From Rutpela maculata (Eukaryota; Arthropoda; Insecta; Coleoptera; Cerambycidae), in contig OW386293.2 of the NCBI GenBank assembly GCA_936432065.2, positions 28,966,234 through 29,030,233 of the forward strand: a stretch of DNA of 64,000 bases, written 5' to 3'. Positions within the stretch are counted from its first letter, which is position 1; each line of letters begins with the position of its first letter. The notes under the pieces were generated by a model that worked only from the letters and a program-made list of their open reading frames with translations, was not told where the DNA came from and did not search any database. This document shows positions 10,694 through 21,776 of the stretch, one piece after another. The position numbers and the translations under genes were made by a program.

Positions 10694-12990
10694 TAGTCCA
10701 CTGCATTTAGTGAAAAATAAGCCGCATCTTCAGACCAATTCATACAAAAGCAAATGTTGGTTTTACAGGTAGGTACGGGTGTCCTTAATAAGGTCTCAAA
10801 GTCCCCGAAGTGGGAGTGTAAGGATAAAATTTGGCAACGCTGTAAAGGGCTAAAATCGTGCTCGGAAACGAATTTTTCGAGATATCTCGGATTTCATTGC
10901 CTCTACGACAAAAATACATCAGGTCAAAAAGAAAGCTATGGAAATTCTCTATAAAAAAGATACAGGGTCTTTTTTCGTATACGCAAAAATTGGCAACAAT
11001 TTCTGTGATATTAAATTCTCACGTGCAGATAGAGTGCTTCCACTATTAACTGTCAATAGCAATGTTAAAGTCCATGATACCACAATGCCCATTGATCCAT
11101 TATTGTTGTTTCAAAGGATTACTGTCATGAAGAGAACAAATGAAGAGCTTCGCACCTACTTGGAGTATGAATTAGCTCCGTATCCGGTGTCACTCTTTGA
11201 CGAAGTTGGTATGCGCAAGACGAACAAGTCAGCTTTCTATGACAATTTCCAGCCATCTGAATCTGAACCAGATCTCCAAAATGCCACTTATATCGTTGAC
11301 GGGGGATTTCTCTTGCACCGAGTTATATGGCATCAACATGAAACCTACGGTGCTATTTTCCAAGCATATGTTAATTATGTGCAAAATCATTTTGGCTCGA
11401 ACTCTATTATTGTTTTTGATGGTTATGAAAATATTAGCAACAGTGTGAAGGCTATGGAGCAGCTTCGCCGGTCCTCAAAAGCTTCATCTGTTGACATTTA
11501 CTTTGATGAGCAGATGGTTGCAACTGTAAGCCAAGAGAAGCTCCTTGCCGATAATAAAAATAAAACCAGATTGATTTCAATGTTGACAGAAAAGTTTGAG
11601 GCAAATAATTATATTGTTAGACATGCTGAAGATGATGCTGACATTTTGATAGTCGAAACAGCGCTTGAGGAATCATGTAAAAATACTACGGTTGTGGTTG
11701 GGGAAGATGTGGATCTTCTTATAATTTTAACTGCTCGTACACCTATTAATAAAGAAATTTTTCTCCTCAAACCAGGCAGAGGGAAGGTCCAACGAAAAAT
11801 TTATTCTTCACGAAGCTTTGATCACCATAAAGATATTCGAGTTCACATATTGTTTCTGCACGCATTCTCTGGGTGTGGCACTACATCTGCTCTGTTTAAT
11901 AAAGACAAGACTGCAGCTTTGAAAGTGATGAAAAAAACGGCAGGACTTGAAACATGTAGCTGAAATTTTCAGCAAGACTGCCTGACATAGTTACTTCGAA
12001 TGGGATAAAAATTTTCCTCGCAATCTATAACGCTCCAGTTAAAGAAGTTTCCATCGATAACTATCGGTATTCTTGCTTTATTAAAGCTGTGAGCAAAAGC
12101 AAACCAGTGAAATTGAATTCATTACCACCCACTCATGACGCAGCTAAACAGCATCTATTTCGTGTTTATTTTCAATTACGGAAATGGTTGGGTAATGTAT
12201 TGTATCCTAAAGAGTGGGTATGGATGTTGAAAGATACCATATTGTGGCCAAAAACAACATCCCAACTTCCTGCGCCTGATTGCCTTCTGAAGATGATTTT
12301 CTGCAACTGTACGAAAGGTTGTGGACCATTGTGTGGCTGTCGAAAGTTGGGACTTAATTGCTCACCAGTTTGCGGCAACTGCCATAGAAAATCTTGCTTG
12401 AATGCTGAACCGATTGAAAACTCGTCAGAAATAGATGCCGACACTGAAGCAGAGACTGAAAGTTCTCAGATTGACTAGGATTTCCTCGAACGAATCGATG
12501 AATTTATAGAAGGAGAAAACGGACAAGAAGGAAATTATTAATTTGACAATATTTCATTAAGTATGACAGTCGTAGATTAGGCCTACCGGGGAAACCACAT
12601 AAAAAAAACGCGCCTAGTACTCAACCTCAAGGGTGGTGTGGAATAGAGTACTTAAATTATCCATAATATCCCATAAGTTCAAATTCAATGATTTTCAAGA
12701 AAACTAGTGCGTATACGAAAAAAGACCTTCTATCTTCTTTATAGAGAATTTCCATAGCTTCCTTTTTGACCTGATGTATTTTTGTCGTGGAGGCAATGAA
12801 AACCGAGATATCTCGAAAAATTCGTTTCCGAGCACGATTTTAGCCCTTTACAGCGTTGCCAAATTTTATCCTTACACTCCCACTTCGGGGACTTTTGAGA
12901 CCTTATTAAGGACACTCGAACCTACCTGGAAAACCAACATTTGCTTTTGTATGAATTGGTCTGAAGAAAAATCCTAAATGCAGTGGACTA
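10694..12990. mobile_element. Academ-like DNA transposon with XPG/PIN nuclease and CXC protein
   Basis: TIRs of nearly 300 bp (10694-10991 and 12708-12990) begin TAGTCCACTGCATTTAG and end in the complement. Both include AATTCGTTTCCGAGCACGAT and ATTTTATCCTTACACTCCCA in inverted order. GTA directly flanks both ends (10691-10693 and 12991-12993), a perfect 3-bp target duplication. One plus-strand gene remnant fills the interior and starts inside the left TIR. Academ elements are known to have 3-4 bp duplications and some carry an XPG nuclease. The superfamily name is inference, since the DDE part is missing. Confidence 0.85.
10938..12478 (+). pseudogene. XPG/PIN-like nuclease plus tesmin/TSO1-type CXC protein, C-terminal part
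   Basis: A 341-codon frame (10938-11963) starts within the TIR and contains DPLLLFQRI, LFDEVGMRKT, the strand YIVDGGFLLHR, an acidic EDDADILIVETA motif, VVVGEDVDLLIIL and HAFSGCGTTSAL. These fit the acidic-cluster layout of FEN/XPG-like PIN domains. After a stop and frameshift the reading resumes near 11972 and continues through RYSCFIKA and LRKWLGNVLYP to a cysteine-rich C terminus (CNCTKGCGPLCGCRK then CSPVCGNCHRKSC), a tesmin/TSO1-type CXC domain. An acidic tail follows. As I remember the family, GCDTTS is usual where this copy has GCGTTS, so an acidic residue may be lost. The N-terminal part found in longer relatives is absent, so this is a deletion derivative. Confidence 0.8.
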
Positions 12991-13021
12991 GTAGGGAATA
13001 GTCGGGAATAAAATGATGAAC

Positions 13022-13255
13022 ATTCAACAAATAATTATTACTATTAAAAAATATAATACTGTTTTATTACAATATTTTACAAAGAATACGTATATATAAT
13101 TAATTTAAATTCTCCTTTCACGCACTTATAATTAAATTAACAAAAATATAGAAAGTTTGACCGCAAAATTCGTCTTTTTGGGTAGTATATTGAATGCGAA
13201 GGAAAGGTGCAAAATCGATCCTGTTGGTCTCAAATTAATCTTTCGGAAATTCTAA
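13022..13255 (+). repeat. Dispersed repeat G, copy 1
   Basis: This segment is homologous, in inverted orientation, to 21777-21987. Shared landmarks are ATAATTATTACTATT, TTACAATATTTTACAAAG, TTAATTTAAATTCTCCTTT and GGTCTCAAATTAATCTTT. It is non-coding, and the superfamily is unknown. Confidence 0.75.
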
Positions 13256-14161
13256 TAGTGGAGTCAAATTAGGATTTTAATGTGAACTGACTGGTCAGGG
13301 CAGTTTTTCTGTTTTAACGTGTTACCCAACTTAAATTCACAGCTCAATTTTGCAGTTTCTGCGAGGTCGGCGTATTGTTTATTTAAACAATTTAATTTTT
13401 TAGTCCGTGTTTTACATCGGTTTTCTTTGAATATCTCGAAATCTAAGTCCTATGGGAAAAAATAAAAAGATGGAAAATGTTCGTTTTGAGCTGTATAATA
13501 AAAGTACATAAACTATAATTCATTCCAATTGTAATTATTATTTAAAAAAGAAATGAACGTTGCAAAATTGTGCGGTTTTAAACAAATCACTGTTCTTTTA
13601 AAAATAATGGATAATATTCAATGAAATTTTGAAAAAATATAGCTCTTATAAAGTACAATCACCAGTTAAAATTTCAAATAAAAATGATTACTAAAACGGC
13701 TTAAATATACAATTGTTGCTAAGATTTTGCACTCTGCCATCAAGATCAAGAAATGTGTACGATGGCTCAAATTATAGCATTCTCTAAGTTCTTTAAGATC
13801 ATGGAAAAAACATTTTTTTCTTCAAAATTTAAACACGTATTATTGCAGTTGATTATAGTTTTCGAAATGTTAGTTATACACAAATTCAAGTAACTCTCTT
13901 TTCACGTTCAGGTCACTTATAAATAAACAAATCGATATTTATTCTTGAAACTTGGGCTGGTTATTCTTCAATGTTTATTTTGTTTCTACTATTTGAAGAT
14001 AATCCAAAGCTACAATGGTTAAAATAACACATTTTGAATTTTATTTATAACATTTTTATTTTTGGTCACGAAAATGAAAAACCAACCTCACTTGAACAAC
14101 TACCCATATGTTCATGTATACAGCTTTGTAAAACTTTTAATATTACTGATAAAATAAAAAA
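13256..14161. other. AT-rich sequence without recognised features
   Basis: No gene or paired repeat was recognised. The text beyond the repeat G boundary at about 13255 no longer matches the other copy. Confidence 0.45.
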
Positions 14162-14225
14162 AATATTTCGCGAGCAGGATTTGAATCCGAGACGTCCGCA
14201 TCTTGAATAAAAAGTACTAGTCGCA
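14162..14225 (-). repeat. Truncated tRNA-derived SINE fragment
   Basis: GAGCAGGATTTGAATCCGAG is the complement of a tRNA-like T-arm with the B-box form GGATTCAAATCC. It is followed by text matching the SINE at 17285-17376. The A-box half is missing. A short AATACAATACAATACAATAA tail, typical of a LINE 3-prime end read in reverse, follows immediately. Confidence 0.65.
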
Positions 14226-14762
14226 ATACAATACAATACAATAAAACTTTATTATTATTATACTCTTCGCAAAAACGAAGAGTATATTGCATTTGATCAG
14301 CACATTTCTAAAACCGGAAATATCGCTCGTAGAGAAAAAAATTTCATATCATTGTTAGTGAACGAATTCTAAACAACTTTCAAAATGTCCGTCTGTCCGT
14401 CCGTCACGTTTCTTGTAAGCACGATAACTTAAGAAAGAATGTCCGACTGTATTGAAATTTGGAAAGTAAGTTAGTGTTAGCTAGAGGAAGAACCCTATTG
14501 TTTTTGAAAAAAATCAATCAATAAATAAAAAAGTTATTAATCATTTAAATAAATAAAAAAAAATTCAAAATATCTGTCATTTGTACTTAAATAGAAATCT
14601 TTCGAAATGTTCTTCTCTATAATTTTTTTTGTTTTACATTTTACCAATATATTTATTTCATAATAATGTATCTAATCCGTTGAAATGTAATTCTTGAATG
14701 ATATTCATTCAAGTTTTCTGGTAAGGTGAGATAGCCCAATGGCTAAAGCATTTGCCTTGCAA

Positions 14763-15914
14763 ATGACGATCTCCAAGTTGATAGAGGTCATCCTGATCAG
14801 ATTAGACTCTGCTCAGGATGAACTTCACATCAACGACGAGTGCCAGTTCGGCTTCAAGAGGGACAGAAGCACTGTGCAGCAGGTTGTCAGGATCGTGAAT
14901 GACATCAAGGTGCAATGCAACCTTGGGAAGAGCACTGTCATGGTGCTCCTCGATGTTTAGAAGGCCTTCGATACCGTATGGATCCCGGGACTTCTTCACA
15001 AACTGAACGTACTGAACTTCCCCATACACATAACCAAACTTATTCACTCTTTCCTAACGGGTAGATCGCTACAGGTCAAACTATCAACTAGACGGGACAT
15101 TCGCGCGGGCGTCCCCCAAGGGTCGTGCCTGTCACCGAAACTGTACAACTTATACGTCTCCGACTTCCCGGAGTTCCCGAATACGAACCTTGCCAAGTAC
15201 GCCGACCACACGGCCATGTATGCGGATTCACACAACGCACAAGCGGCAAATATGCTACTGAAAACGCACATGACCCGTGCCATGGCGTATTACGACAAGT
15301 GGAAGATTCGGATCAACGCCGAGAAGTCTGAGTCGATTCTCTTCACGCGCCGGTTCACAGAAAACCGCATCTTAACGCCAATTTTGATCGGGGGGCAAGA
15401 AATTCCTATCAAACGGTGCGTGAAGTATCTGGGAGTGAACTTAGACAAACGACTGACGTTTAACGCCCACGTGAACGAGACGGTACGCAAGGTCTACTTC
15501 ATGTCCAGGAGTCTGCACCCGCTCATGGCCAGGGGTAACGGACTTAACAGGACAAATAAAAAACTATTGTACACGATGGTGATCAGGCCGGCTATCACAT
15601 ACGTGGCGCCGGTGTGGTGCAGCATACCGGCCACGACAATGAGAAAACTTCGAGTTCTCGAACATAAATTTATGCGCCTCATCTCTGGTTCGGACAGATA
15701 CACCTCCCTCAGAGATTTATATGATCATTGCCACGACATAACCCCACTAGCGGACTACGTCCAAGAAATTTCTCAAAAATTCTACGAATTCAAACTGGGC
15801 GATAGTCCGTTAACCCGCAACATAACCCGAATCAGACAGCATAATGCAATCCTTTTCGATATTCGACACCCCCTACCATACCAGGCGTTGCCTATCTTCC
15901 GGCAACCTCTCTAG
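14763..15914 (+). pseudogene. LINE ORF2 C-terminal half (reverse transcriptase)
   Basis: One continuous frame runs from the insertion junction to the TAG at 15912. It contains QFGFKRDRSTVQQ, KAFDTVW, GVPQGSCLSPKLYN, the catalytic box written KYADHTAMYA, WKIRINAEKSES, KYLGVNLDKRLTF and the jockey-type C terminus. An amber stop at 14958-14960 (after VLLDV, just before KAFDTVW) and the YADD to YADH change each inactivate it. The rest of the frame is intact, so the insertion looks fairly young. Confidence 0.9.
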
Positions 15915-16859
15915 CCACACTTTCCTATACGACAACTTCTTATTTGCCCACTTTTAACCTTTAGATTACTCTGAAGGAGCGGGCGATTGGCCTTCCCCCA
16001 CTGCGACCTATAAGGTCTATTGTAGTACTCCTTTTTTGTGTGCCTCAGGGCTCCCCATCCAAACATGGTCTTCCTAGACTTCGAGTCTGTTGATAAGGGC
16101 CCCCAGGCACGGTTATCGGCCTCTGTCTTTCTCTCGCCGAGCCGCCTCAGTCTAGTCAGGCTTTTACAGCTCAGCATATGGACTGAGATCTCCAGCGAGA
16201 ACTTGGGTCACCATTCCAAGCGCTGGACGCGACCAACGTTGCTTAAGATCGCTGATCGAGGGCCGGCGCCTAGATCGGAGCCCGTACAGAGAGCCGTACT
16301 TTACTTTTAACCTTTACTAAAACCTATAATCAACTTTCTCCATTCCCTTTATATATGTTCTATTTGTTTTTATCCTTTTTGTTATTTTGTCCTTTTTGTT
16401 TCTAAATTCTATCTTGACCAATAAATTTTCAAAACCAAAATATTTCGTACCATATCTTTTAAATTTCCACGTCATTTTCCTGGCGGCAGAAAGACCACCA
16501 GGGTGGAATTGCTTCGAACGGGTTTTTTCGTTGAGTTCTGTTTTCCCGTACCAGCAACCAAAATTAAATAAGTGCTTCGTCAAGTGAGTGAAGTTCTATA
16601 GTGTTTTTCTTTTAATTAGTTTTAGGTCCTTGTGGACACATTTTTAATGTCTATTTTAGTTTTTAAGTCTGCCTGCGGCAGACAGGAGCACTAAACCGTA
16701 TATCATCTGTCGTTAAGCCAAACCGGACCTGCTCCGCCCAGCCCTACAATCACCACGACGCTGTGTGACGTAGTTGTCTGGCTGGCTCCGGACCAGGTTC
16801 TGGCGAGGCGCATAAATGTATAAAAACTATTAATAAATTGTTATTGATTGATTGATTGA
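14763..16859 (+). mobile_element. Jockey-like LINE, 5-prime truncated, inserted in a tRNA-like sequence
   Basis: The element is bounded by an 11-bp target duplication, TTGCCTTGCAA (14752-14762 and 16860-16870). It starts within the RT domain and ends after a 3-prime UTR of about 945 bp with a TTGATTGATTGATTGAT-type tail. The UTR contains GGTCC-TGTGGACACATT and GTTGTCTGGCTGGCTCCGG. The same UTR occurs at about 27620-28011 and, inverted, at 56937-57180, which defines a three-copy family here. Confidence 0.9.
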
Positions 16860-17284
16860 TTGCCTTGCAATCCAAAGGTCTCGTGTTCGATCCCTCACAT
16901 GGTGATTTTTTTTTCATATATTTTTTTTCACAACAAAGTTGGTATCACAAAATTTAGAATGTCCAAAAACTAACATTATTTACAAGAAAAATGCGAAGAG
17001 TATCCTATAGAATGTGTAACAATTATATAAAAAGCTCAGTAAATCAGCGAAGAGTATAATGCTTCCATTAGTTATATATTATAATATATTCCAGGCACCT
17101 GTGTCCGGATACTGTCAGACGTTCACGGTGCGCAGCTCCGTGACAGTTGAATGACAGGTCGGAGCGGAGTCTGGTCAACTTCAAGAAATAAAACTTTGAC
17201 CTGAACTCCTTTCACCAGAGGACAAATTAAAAAAGGTATTAATTAACAGACACATTTTCAAAAAATGGATAATAAATTAAAAAA

Positions 17285-17376
17285 TATATGTTTCGAGAGC
17301 AGGATTTGAACCAGAAACGTCCGTATTCTGAATAAAAAGTGCTAGTCGCCTTACCCACTGAGCTATCTAGCGACTA
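17285..17376 (-). repeat. tRNA-derived SINE head
   Basis: On the minus strand, GTCGCTAGATAGCTCAGTGG contains the A box TAGCTCAGTGG. About 50 nt later come the B box GGTTCAAATCC and CTGCTCTCG. The spacing fits a tRNA-derived polymerase III promoter. The body between the boxes is longer than a canonical tRNA and lacks a sound cloverleaf, so I call a SINE, not a tRNA gene. The truncated relative is at 14162-14225. Confidence 0.75.
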
Positions 17377-17499
17377 AAGTCTGGTTTGTAAAAACATAAT
17401 ACAACATTTAGACATATTTGATGATTTGGTTACCAGCGTGCGGTAGGCATCGCTGCCACTCCCAGGTATACAGCTGGGCCTGCTACGTCCACACTGGAT

Positions 17500-19070
17500 T
17501 GGATTAGGATCATGCTTGTTGCCAGCAGCGAGAGCCACATGACGCATGGTAAAGGAATATGGGACGGGAAGTGTAGGTATTTGTGAGATGCGTTACCGCA
17601 TTGTGTCGTGAGGGAGCGTTTAAGCTCCCTTTTTGTGTTTTTGTTGCTGGTCTTCTGCTTCTTCTGGGTCTTCTTGTGAAATATATTGCCGTGTTGTGTC
17701 GTGATTTGGAGTGTTTATGCTCCTCTTTTTGTGTTTCTGTTTCTTCGGATCTTCTTTTTCTGAGTCTTCTGATTCCTCGGGTTCCGATGCTGAGTTGGAT
17801 TTGAGTCATGCTTGTTGTCATCAGCGAGAGCGTGTTTGTGGAATGCGTTGCCGTATCGTGTTCCTGATATATAATGTTTATGCTCATATTTTTGTGTTTC
17901 TGCTGTTTGTGCTCTTCTTTTCGTATTTCTGCTTCTACAAATCTCCTTCTTCTGAGTCTTCTGACTCCTCCGTTTCTGATTCTGGTAGAGTATATATCGT
18001 TGCGATTTCTTTGTGGAATTCATTTTTCCCCTCGATTTTCTTTCCCACTAGGTTTGGTCCTTTCCCAGTTTGTTCATGATTCTCACGATTGTTGTTTTCC
18101 ACGTGTAACATGGTCTCCCTATTTTTAGTTTGCTGCTGTTCAGTGTTAACGCTTTCTTCAGTGGATGTTCTTTGGACATGTCCCCAGTACTTCATTGCGT
18201 ACACTTCTATCCTTTTTGTGATTGTCTTCCCTTCTAGTAGTGTTGATATTTTATGTCGCTGTTTTTGTCCTGTTGTTTTTGTGATCAGTTGGATGACGTC
18301 TCTTTCATCTCTTCTCAAACTTCTTCTGCTGGCTTTTGTTTTTGCAGCGTTTTTAATTCCATATGTCATTGTTGGTAGTTTGTACCGCCGTTTGGTCAGG
18401 CCCCATGATAGTTTGTTTTTCTCGATGAACGGTATAATTGCCCTTGTAAATCTGTATGCTGTTTTAACTGTTCATACTTGTTTTTTTTTCCTCCTGTCGT
18501 GCTCATAAGTGACCTGTCCTTTTTTAATATTTTCTTGTCGCAATTTTTGTTTTTGATTACCCATTGATATCCGGTCTAATTCTTTTCCTCTCAGTTGTTT
18601 TCCTATTTCTTCGCAGTATTTCTTAGTGCTGCAGTAGAGAGCTATTTCAGGTACTCTGTGGTGTATTGTTGTTTCCTTTACGTCTTTTCTCTTCTTTTAT
18701 TTCCAATTTTCCGCTTAGGATTATGAGGTCTGTTTTGACTTCTGCTGTCCTTTTTGCTGTAATCTTTTTTATCCTTTTTCTTATATCCACCTATTAGGAT
18801 ATGATCTATTTGTAAGATTGAGCTTCCATTATTCCAAGTGCCAAGACAGGTTTGTCTTTTGCTCCACGTGTTTGTTATTGTTAAGTCAGACATGTGTTCT
18901 TGATTCTTCAGCGCGTCTTCATTTTCGTAAACCATATGCGGAGTAGAGTTTTTCCAATAATGCTTTTATCTTCCTCCATCTGGTCGTATTTTCCTATATC
19001 TGCGTTGAAGCCTCCTAATATTATAATGTGCATTTTTCTTTTTCTCGTTTGATATTTAGTATCTGATGGT
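17500..19070 (-). pseudogene. Degraded RTE/CR1-type LINE with internal deletion
   Basis: Reading the minus strand from about 19050 down, an apurinic-endonuclease scrap contains IIILGGFNADIGKYD (GDFNAD is usual), LTITNTWSKR, GTWNNGSS and QIDHILIGG (18678-18935). The RT core is missing. A C-terminal part contains TYGIKNAAKT and YWGHVQRTS (about 18170-18369). Beyond it is basic, repetitive 3-prime sequence down to about 17500. Several stops and frameshifts are present. The clade is uncertain. Confidence 0.65.
17511..17990 (-). repeat. Internal repeats in LINE 3-prime region
   Basis: CATGCTTGTTG(C/T)CA(G/T)CAGCGAGAG occurs at about 17511 and 17806. A unit with GCGTTGCCGTAT-GTGT and GTTTATGCTC followed by TTTTTGTGTTTCTG recurs about three times between 17585 and 17905. 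The array makes several spurious serine/cysteine-rich frames on the plus strand. Confidence 0.6.
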
Positions 19071-19367
19071 TGATGTTACTAAATGAGGAAGAGAAAAAGA
19101 AAATTCAAAAACAGTCTGAACTGAATTTTAAAACAGGTACACAATAACAGATAATAATTACTTGTTCACATTTAAAAATCATCATATCAAAATGAAACTC
19201 AGCTTCATTTTTGGGAACAACGCTAATCATTTAGATTAGAGTAACCATATTGATTAAAAAATTAAAAGCTTTTTTGTGACGCCATATTCTAAAATGACAT
19301 TTATTTGATAGTTTCAATGAATCAAAACAATGTCATTATTGACAAGTCTCGTCTATATAATTCGAGA
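19071..19367. other. AT-rich sequence without recognised features
   Basis: No gene or repeat pair was recognised in this stretch. Confidence 0.4.
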
Positions 19368-19459
19368 CTAAAATGTGTTTTTTTTACTCGTGTGGTTTAT
19401 AGCACTCGCCTTCGGCTCGTACTATAAACGTCCCACTTGTAAAAAAAACACCATTTTAG
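19368..19459. repeat. Palindrome with about 26-bp arms
   Basis: CTAAAATGTGTTTTTTTTAC near 19368 pairs with the complement ending in ACACCATTTTAG at 19459. An inner stem is GTTTATAGCAC / GTACTATAAAC, and the centre is CCTTCGGCTCG. It is a small hairpin MITE or foldback. Confidence 0.7.
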
Positions 19460-19550
19460 CCACTTGTTATATAAAATACTATGTAATAACTTCTCTTAAA
19501 AAAAATTTAAATGTTCATGCCCTTTTAAACGTATATTATTCTTTCATCTA

Positions 19551-20220
19551 TTACTTCTACATCCAGTGGAAGGTATAGTAACGCCAAAAAAATTTTTGAA
19601 AATTTTTATTCAGACAGGCTTAGAATGTCATGAAACGTCGAGATTTTAAATTTGAGCGAAAAAAGTTTCTGTCTGTCGGTCTGTAACTTCTTTTGTGCGC
19701 ACGTTTACTCTGGAACCGTTTAAGATATTGACTTGAAATTTGGTACACTTATGTACTTTAACGGGATCTGGAACTAGATTATATTTTCATCTTATTCCAT
19801 CGAAGGGTTGGGGGGTAAATAGGTAAATCAAGCAGGTAAGAATCCATAAAAGTGGTATTTAGTATATACAAGAAAAGCTAAGGTTTCAAAGACATTTTTG
19901 GCATTAGCCACCCCAATTACAACCCCTACCCCATTATTAGAGGAGATGAAAAAAATTGTGATTTAGTGTGTGTACAAGAACCAAAAGCCTCAAAATATTT
20001 TTTTTACTTCATTCTCCCCACTACCACCTTCCTATCATCACCTCCACCCACCTCACTACCGTGTGGGATATCGTTTTATAGGTTTTTGGGGTAGATGACT
20101 TGAAATATTATATTATTAAAGTTTTATAACAATTATTTCCACATACAAAATGTTTTCGTTATGAGAGGCTTGGATAAAAATCTGGATGTGGAAGTAGTGA
20201 TTCCTTGGGCAGCGGTTTTC
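19551..20220 (-). mobile_element. Family A hairpin-ended repeat, copy 2
   Basis: Inverted relative to copy 1. The hairpin end is at the left (TTACTTCTACATCCAGTGGA) and the GCTGCCCAAGG end is at 20203-20220. The core GTCTGTCGGTCTGTAAC and the GTTTAAGATATTGACTTGAAATTTGG region (split here for length) are conserved. The hairpin stem has one substitution. It abuts a LINE fragment at 20222. Confidence 0.85.
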
Positions 20221-20221
20221 T

Positions 20222-20689
20222 CCCATTGCATACAACATTTTAGTATGGGGAGAATCCAATGATATCAATAAAATATTTATACTCCAAAGAGGAATACTCA
20301 GACTTCTATTCAACCTTGAGTATAATCAATCATGTCATTCATGTCGTGAAATATTCAAAAAGTTTAAAATTATTACCGTGACATCGATATATCTGATGAA
20401 ACTATTGGCATATATTCATGTAAACAAAAACAAATTTATACATAACGGAGACCTTCATAATTATCACACAAGAGGAAATAATTTAATTTGTCTACAAAAA
20501 CTCAATCATGAATTTTACAAAAAGTCTCCCATAAACTCTGGTTGTCGCATTTACGATCTTCTATCGGACGAGATAAAAGACTACACATCGTTAATCGGCT
20601 TTAAAAACAGCCTAAAAAAACTTTTAATGAACAATTTATTGTATTTCATAAATGAGTTCACACTTCTTTTACAGACCAAAGTCACCTGA
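20222..20689 (+). pseudogene. LINE ORF2 C-terminal end (CR1/jockey-like)
   Basis: From about 20222 a single frame reads LVWGESNDINKIF and LQRGILRLLFNL, typical of the region after the RT domain. Further on are YHTRGNNLI, GCRIYDLL and FKNSLKKLLM, before a natural-looking stop at 20687-20689. Everything upstream is absent and the family A copy adjoins directly. The AT-rich 3-prime UTR probably continues to about 20880. Confidence 0.75.
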
Positions 20690-20892
20690 TCCATGTTTTA
20701 AAGTTTTGTTACTTATGTTGTTATTTTATTTGACTTTATACTGTTTGTCATATTTTCTACGATGTTTTTGCTGATACGCTATGTTTTTATTATAATCTTT
20801 CTTTGTATATACTATTTTATTCTCGTGTGCTATATACTATGTATTTACACTTGTATTTCTTACTTTTTAAATTTTTTTTTAGGTAATTAAAT

Positions 20893-21137
20893 CTGTACTT
20901 TGGAATGAAAAGGGCGGTTGTCACAAAATCATATTTTTTAGAAACGGCCATTTTTGTAAGACATGCGGAGCAAGGATTGGACAACCGTCTATTTATAGTT
21001 GAAATATATATTAAAACATTACATATATGAACATCTGGCCTTTAATTGTAGAAATATAAGGCTTTTCTTTATTAGAAACAGTTCTTATATAAAATTCACA
21101 AAAAATGGACACCCGCCCTTTTCATTCCAAAGTACAG
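20893..21137. mobile_element. MITE with CTGTACTTTGGAATG TIRs
   Basis: The perfect inverted ends are CTGTACTTTGGAATGAAAAG and its complement at 21118-21137, followed inward by GGGCGG / CCGCCC. The 245-bp element is flanked by AAAT on both sides (20889-20892 and 21138-21141). If the TIR is extended by one base the duplication shortens, so 4 bp is a maximum. No coding capacity. Confidence 0.85.
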
Positions 21138-21141
21138 AAAT

Positions 21142-21776
21142 GTTTTATAAATAAGCCATTCATATGGTATTCTACTGTCTTATCTACTATCTTGTATAGC
21201 TGAAAAGATCAATAGATATTTATATTTATATATATTCCGTTCATTCCAATTGTTTGAAAAATTTTCATGAAGGCGCCTACGTACAGCAACCAAATAATGT
21301 GTAGAAGCACTATTTATTTAAAGAATAATTTTCCTTTTTTTTTCCTTATTTAGTATCTGATGTTTCTTAAGTCGAATGACTACTTTATCTTTTTACAGGG
21401 CCAGTCGAAAGTGAGAGATCTGAAATTTGGCTATTGAATAAAAAACACCCTCTATGAGGTATTGAGCTAAAATTTGAGATATTTGAGACAACTGCGAATC
21501 GAATACGCTATCCAATTTTCCGATAAAAAAATGCCTAATAGTCGATCTCGAAATTTCGACCCATTTAGTAGAAAATATGAAAATTACAAATTTTTCAAAA
21601 CAGTCAAATAGAGCTCATCGAGCACTATATCTCAAAAAATTAAATCGGGCAACGAGTTCCAAAATAACGGGGTGTTGCGGTATTAAATAGCGCACACTGT
21701 GTATTAGCCTTGTTTAAATATTTTCAACCCTTAAATAAGGGGACTTTCGCATTTTTGCGGAAAATGAACAGATACA
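21142..21776. other. AT-rich sequence with a 27-bp match to another locus
   Basis: No gene was seen. A 27-bp word containing TTTTCCGATAAAAAAATGCC (21514-21540) is identical at 52090-52116, inside the foldback element there, so part of this interval is probably a diverged repeat copy. Confidence 0.45.

Larger units (their letters stand above)
14721..16925 (+). repeat. tRNA-like/SINE sequence split by LINE insertion
   Basis: The 5-prime half (14721-14762) has an A-box-like TAGCCCAATGG. The 3-prime half (16860-16925) has the B-box-like GTTCGATCCCT followed by a T-rich tract. Removing 14763-16859 and one copy of TTGCCTTGCAA restores a continuous tRNA-like sequence of about 75 nt whose ends (GTGAG and CTCAC) can pair. 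It is probably a tRNA-derived SINE head rather than a functional tRNA, because the acceptor stem and anticodon arm are imperfect. Confidence 0.7.
14257..17060. mobile_element. Family B hairpin-ended element, interrupted
   Basis: The ends ATTATACTCTTCGC (14257-14270) and GCGAAGAGTATAAT (17047-17060) are perfect inverted repeats. The left end also forms a hairpin, TACTCTTCG-CAAAAA-CGAAGAGTA. A GTCCGTCTGTCCGTCC run (from 14387), AGCACGATAAC (14418) and TTGAAATTTGG (about 14453) form the same ordered core as families A and C. The element contains the split tRNA-like sequence and a nested LINE, which account for most of its length. No target duplication could be fixed because the site is TA-rich. 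Confidence 0.7.

Noticed and set aside
17285..17376. Functional tRNA gene on the minus strand
   Set aside because: A and B boxes are present but no canonical cloverleaf or acceptor stem forms, and a truncated relative occurs nearby, so a SINE is preferred.
17583..18508. Overlapping plus-strand frames rich in Ser, Cys, Phe and Leu
   Set aside because: They are antisense shadows of the degraded minus-strand LINE and its repetitive 3-prime region.
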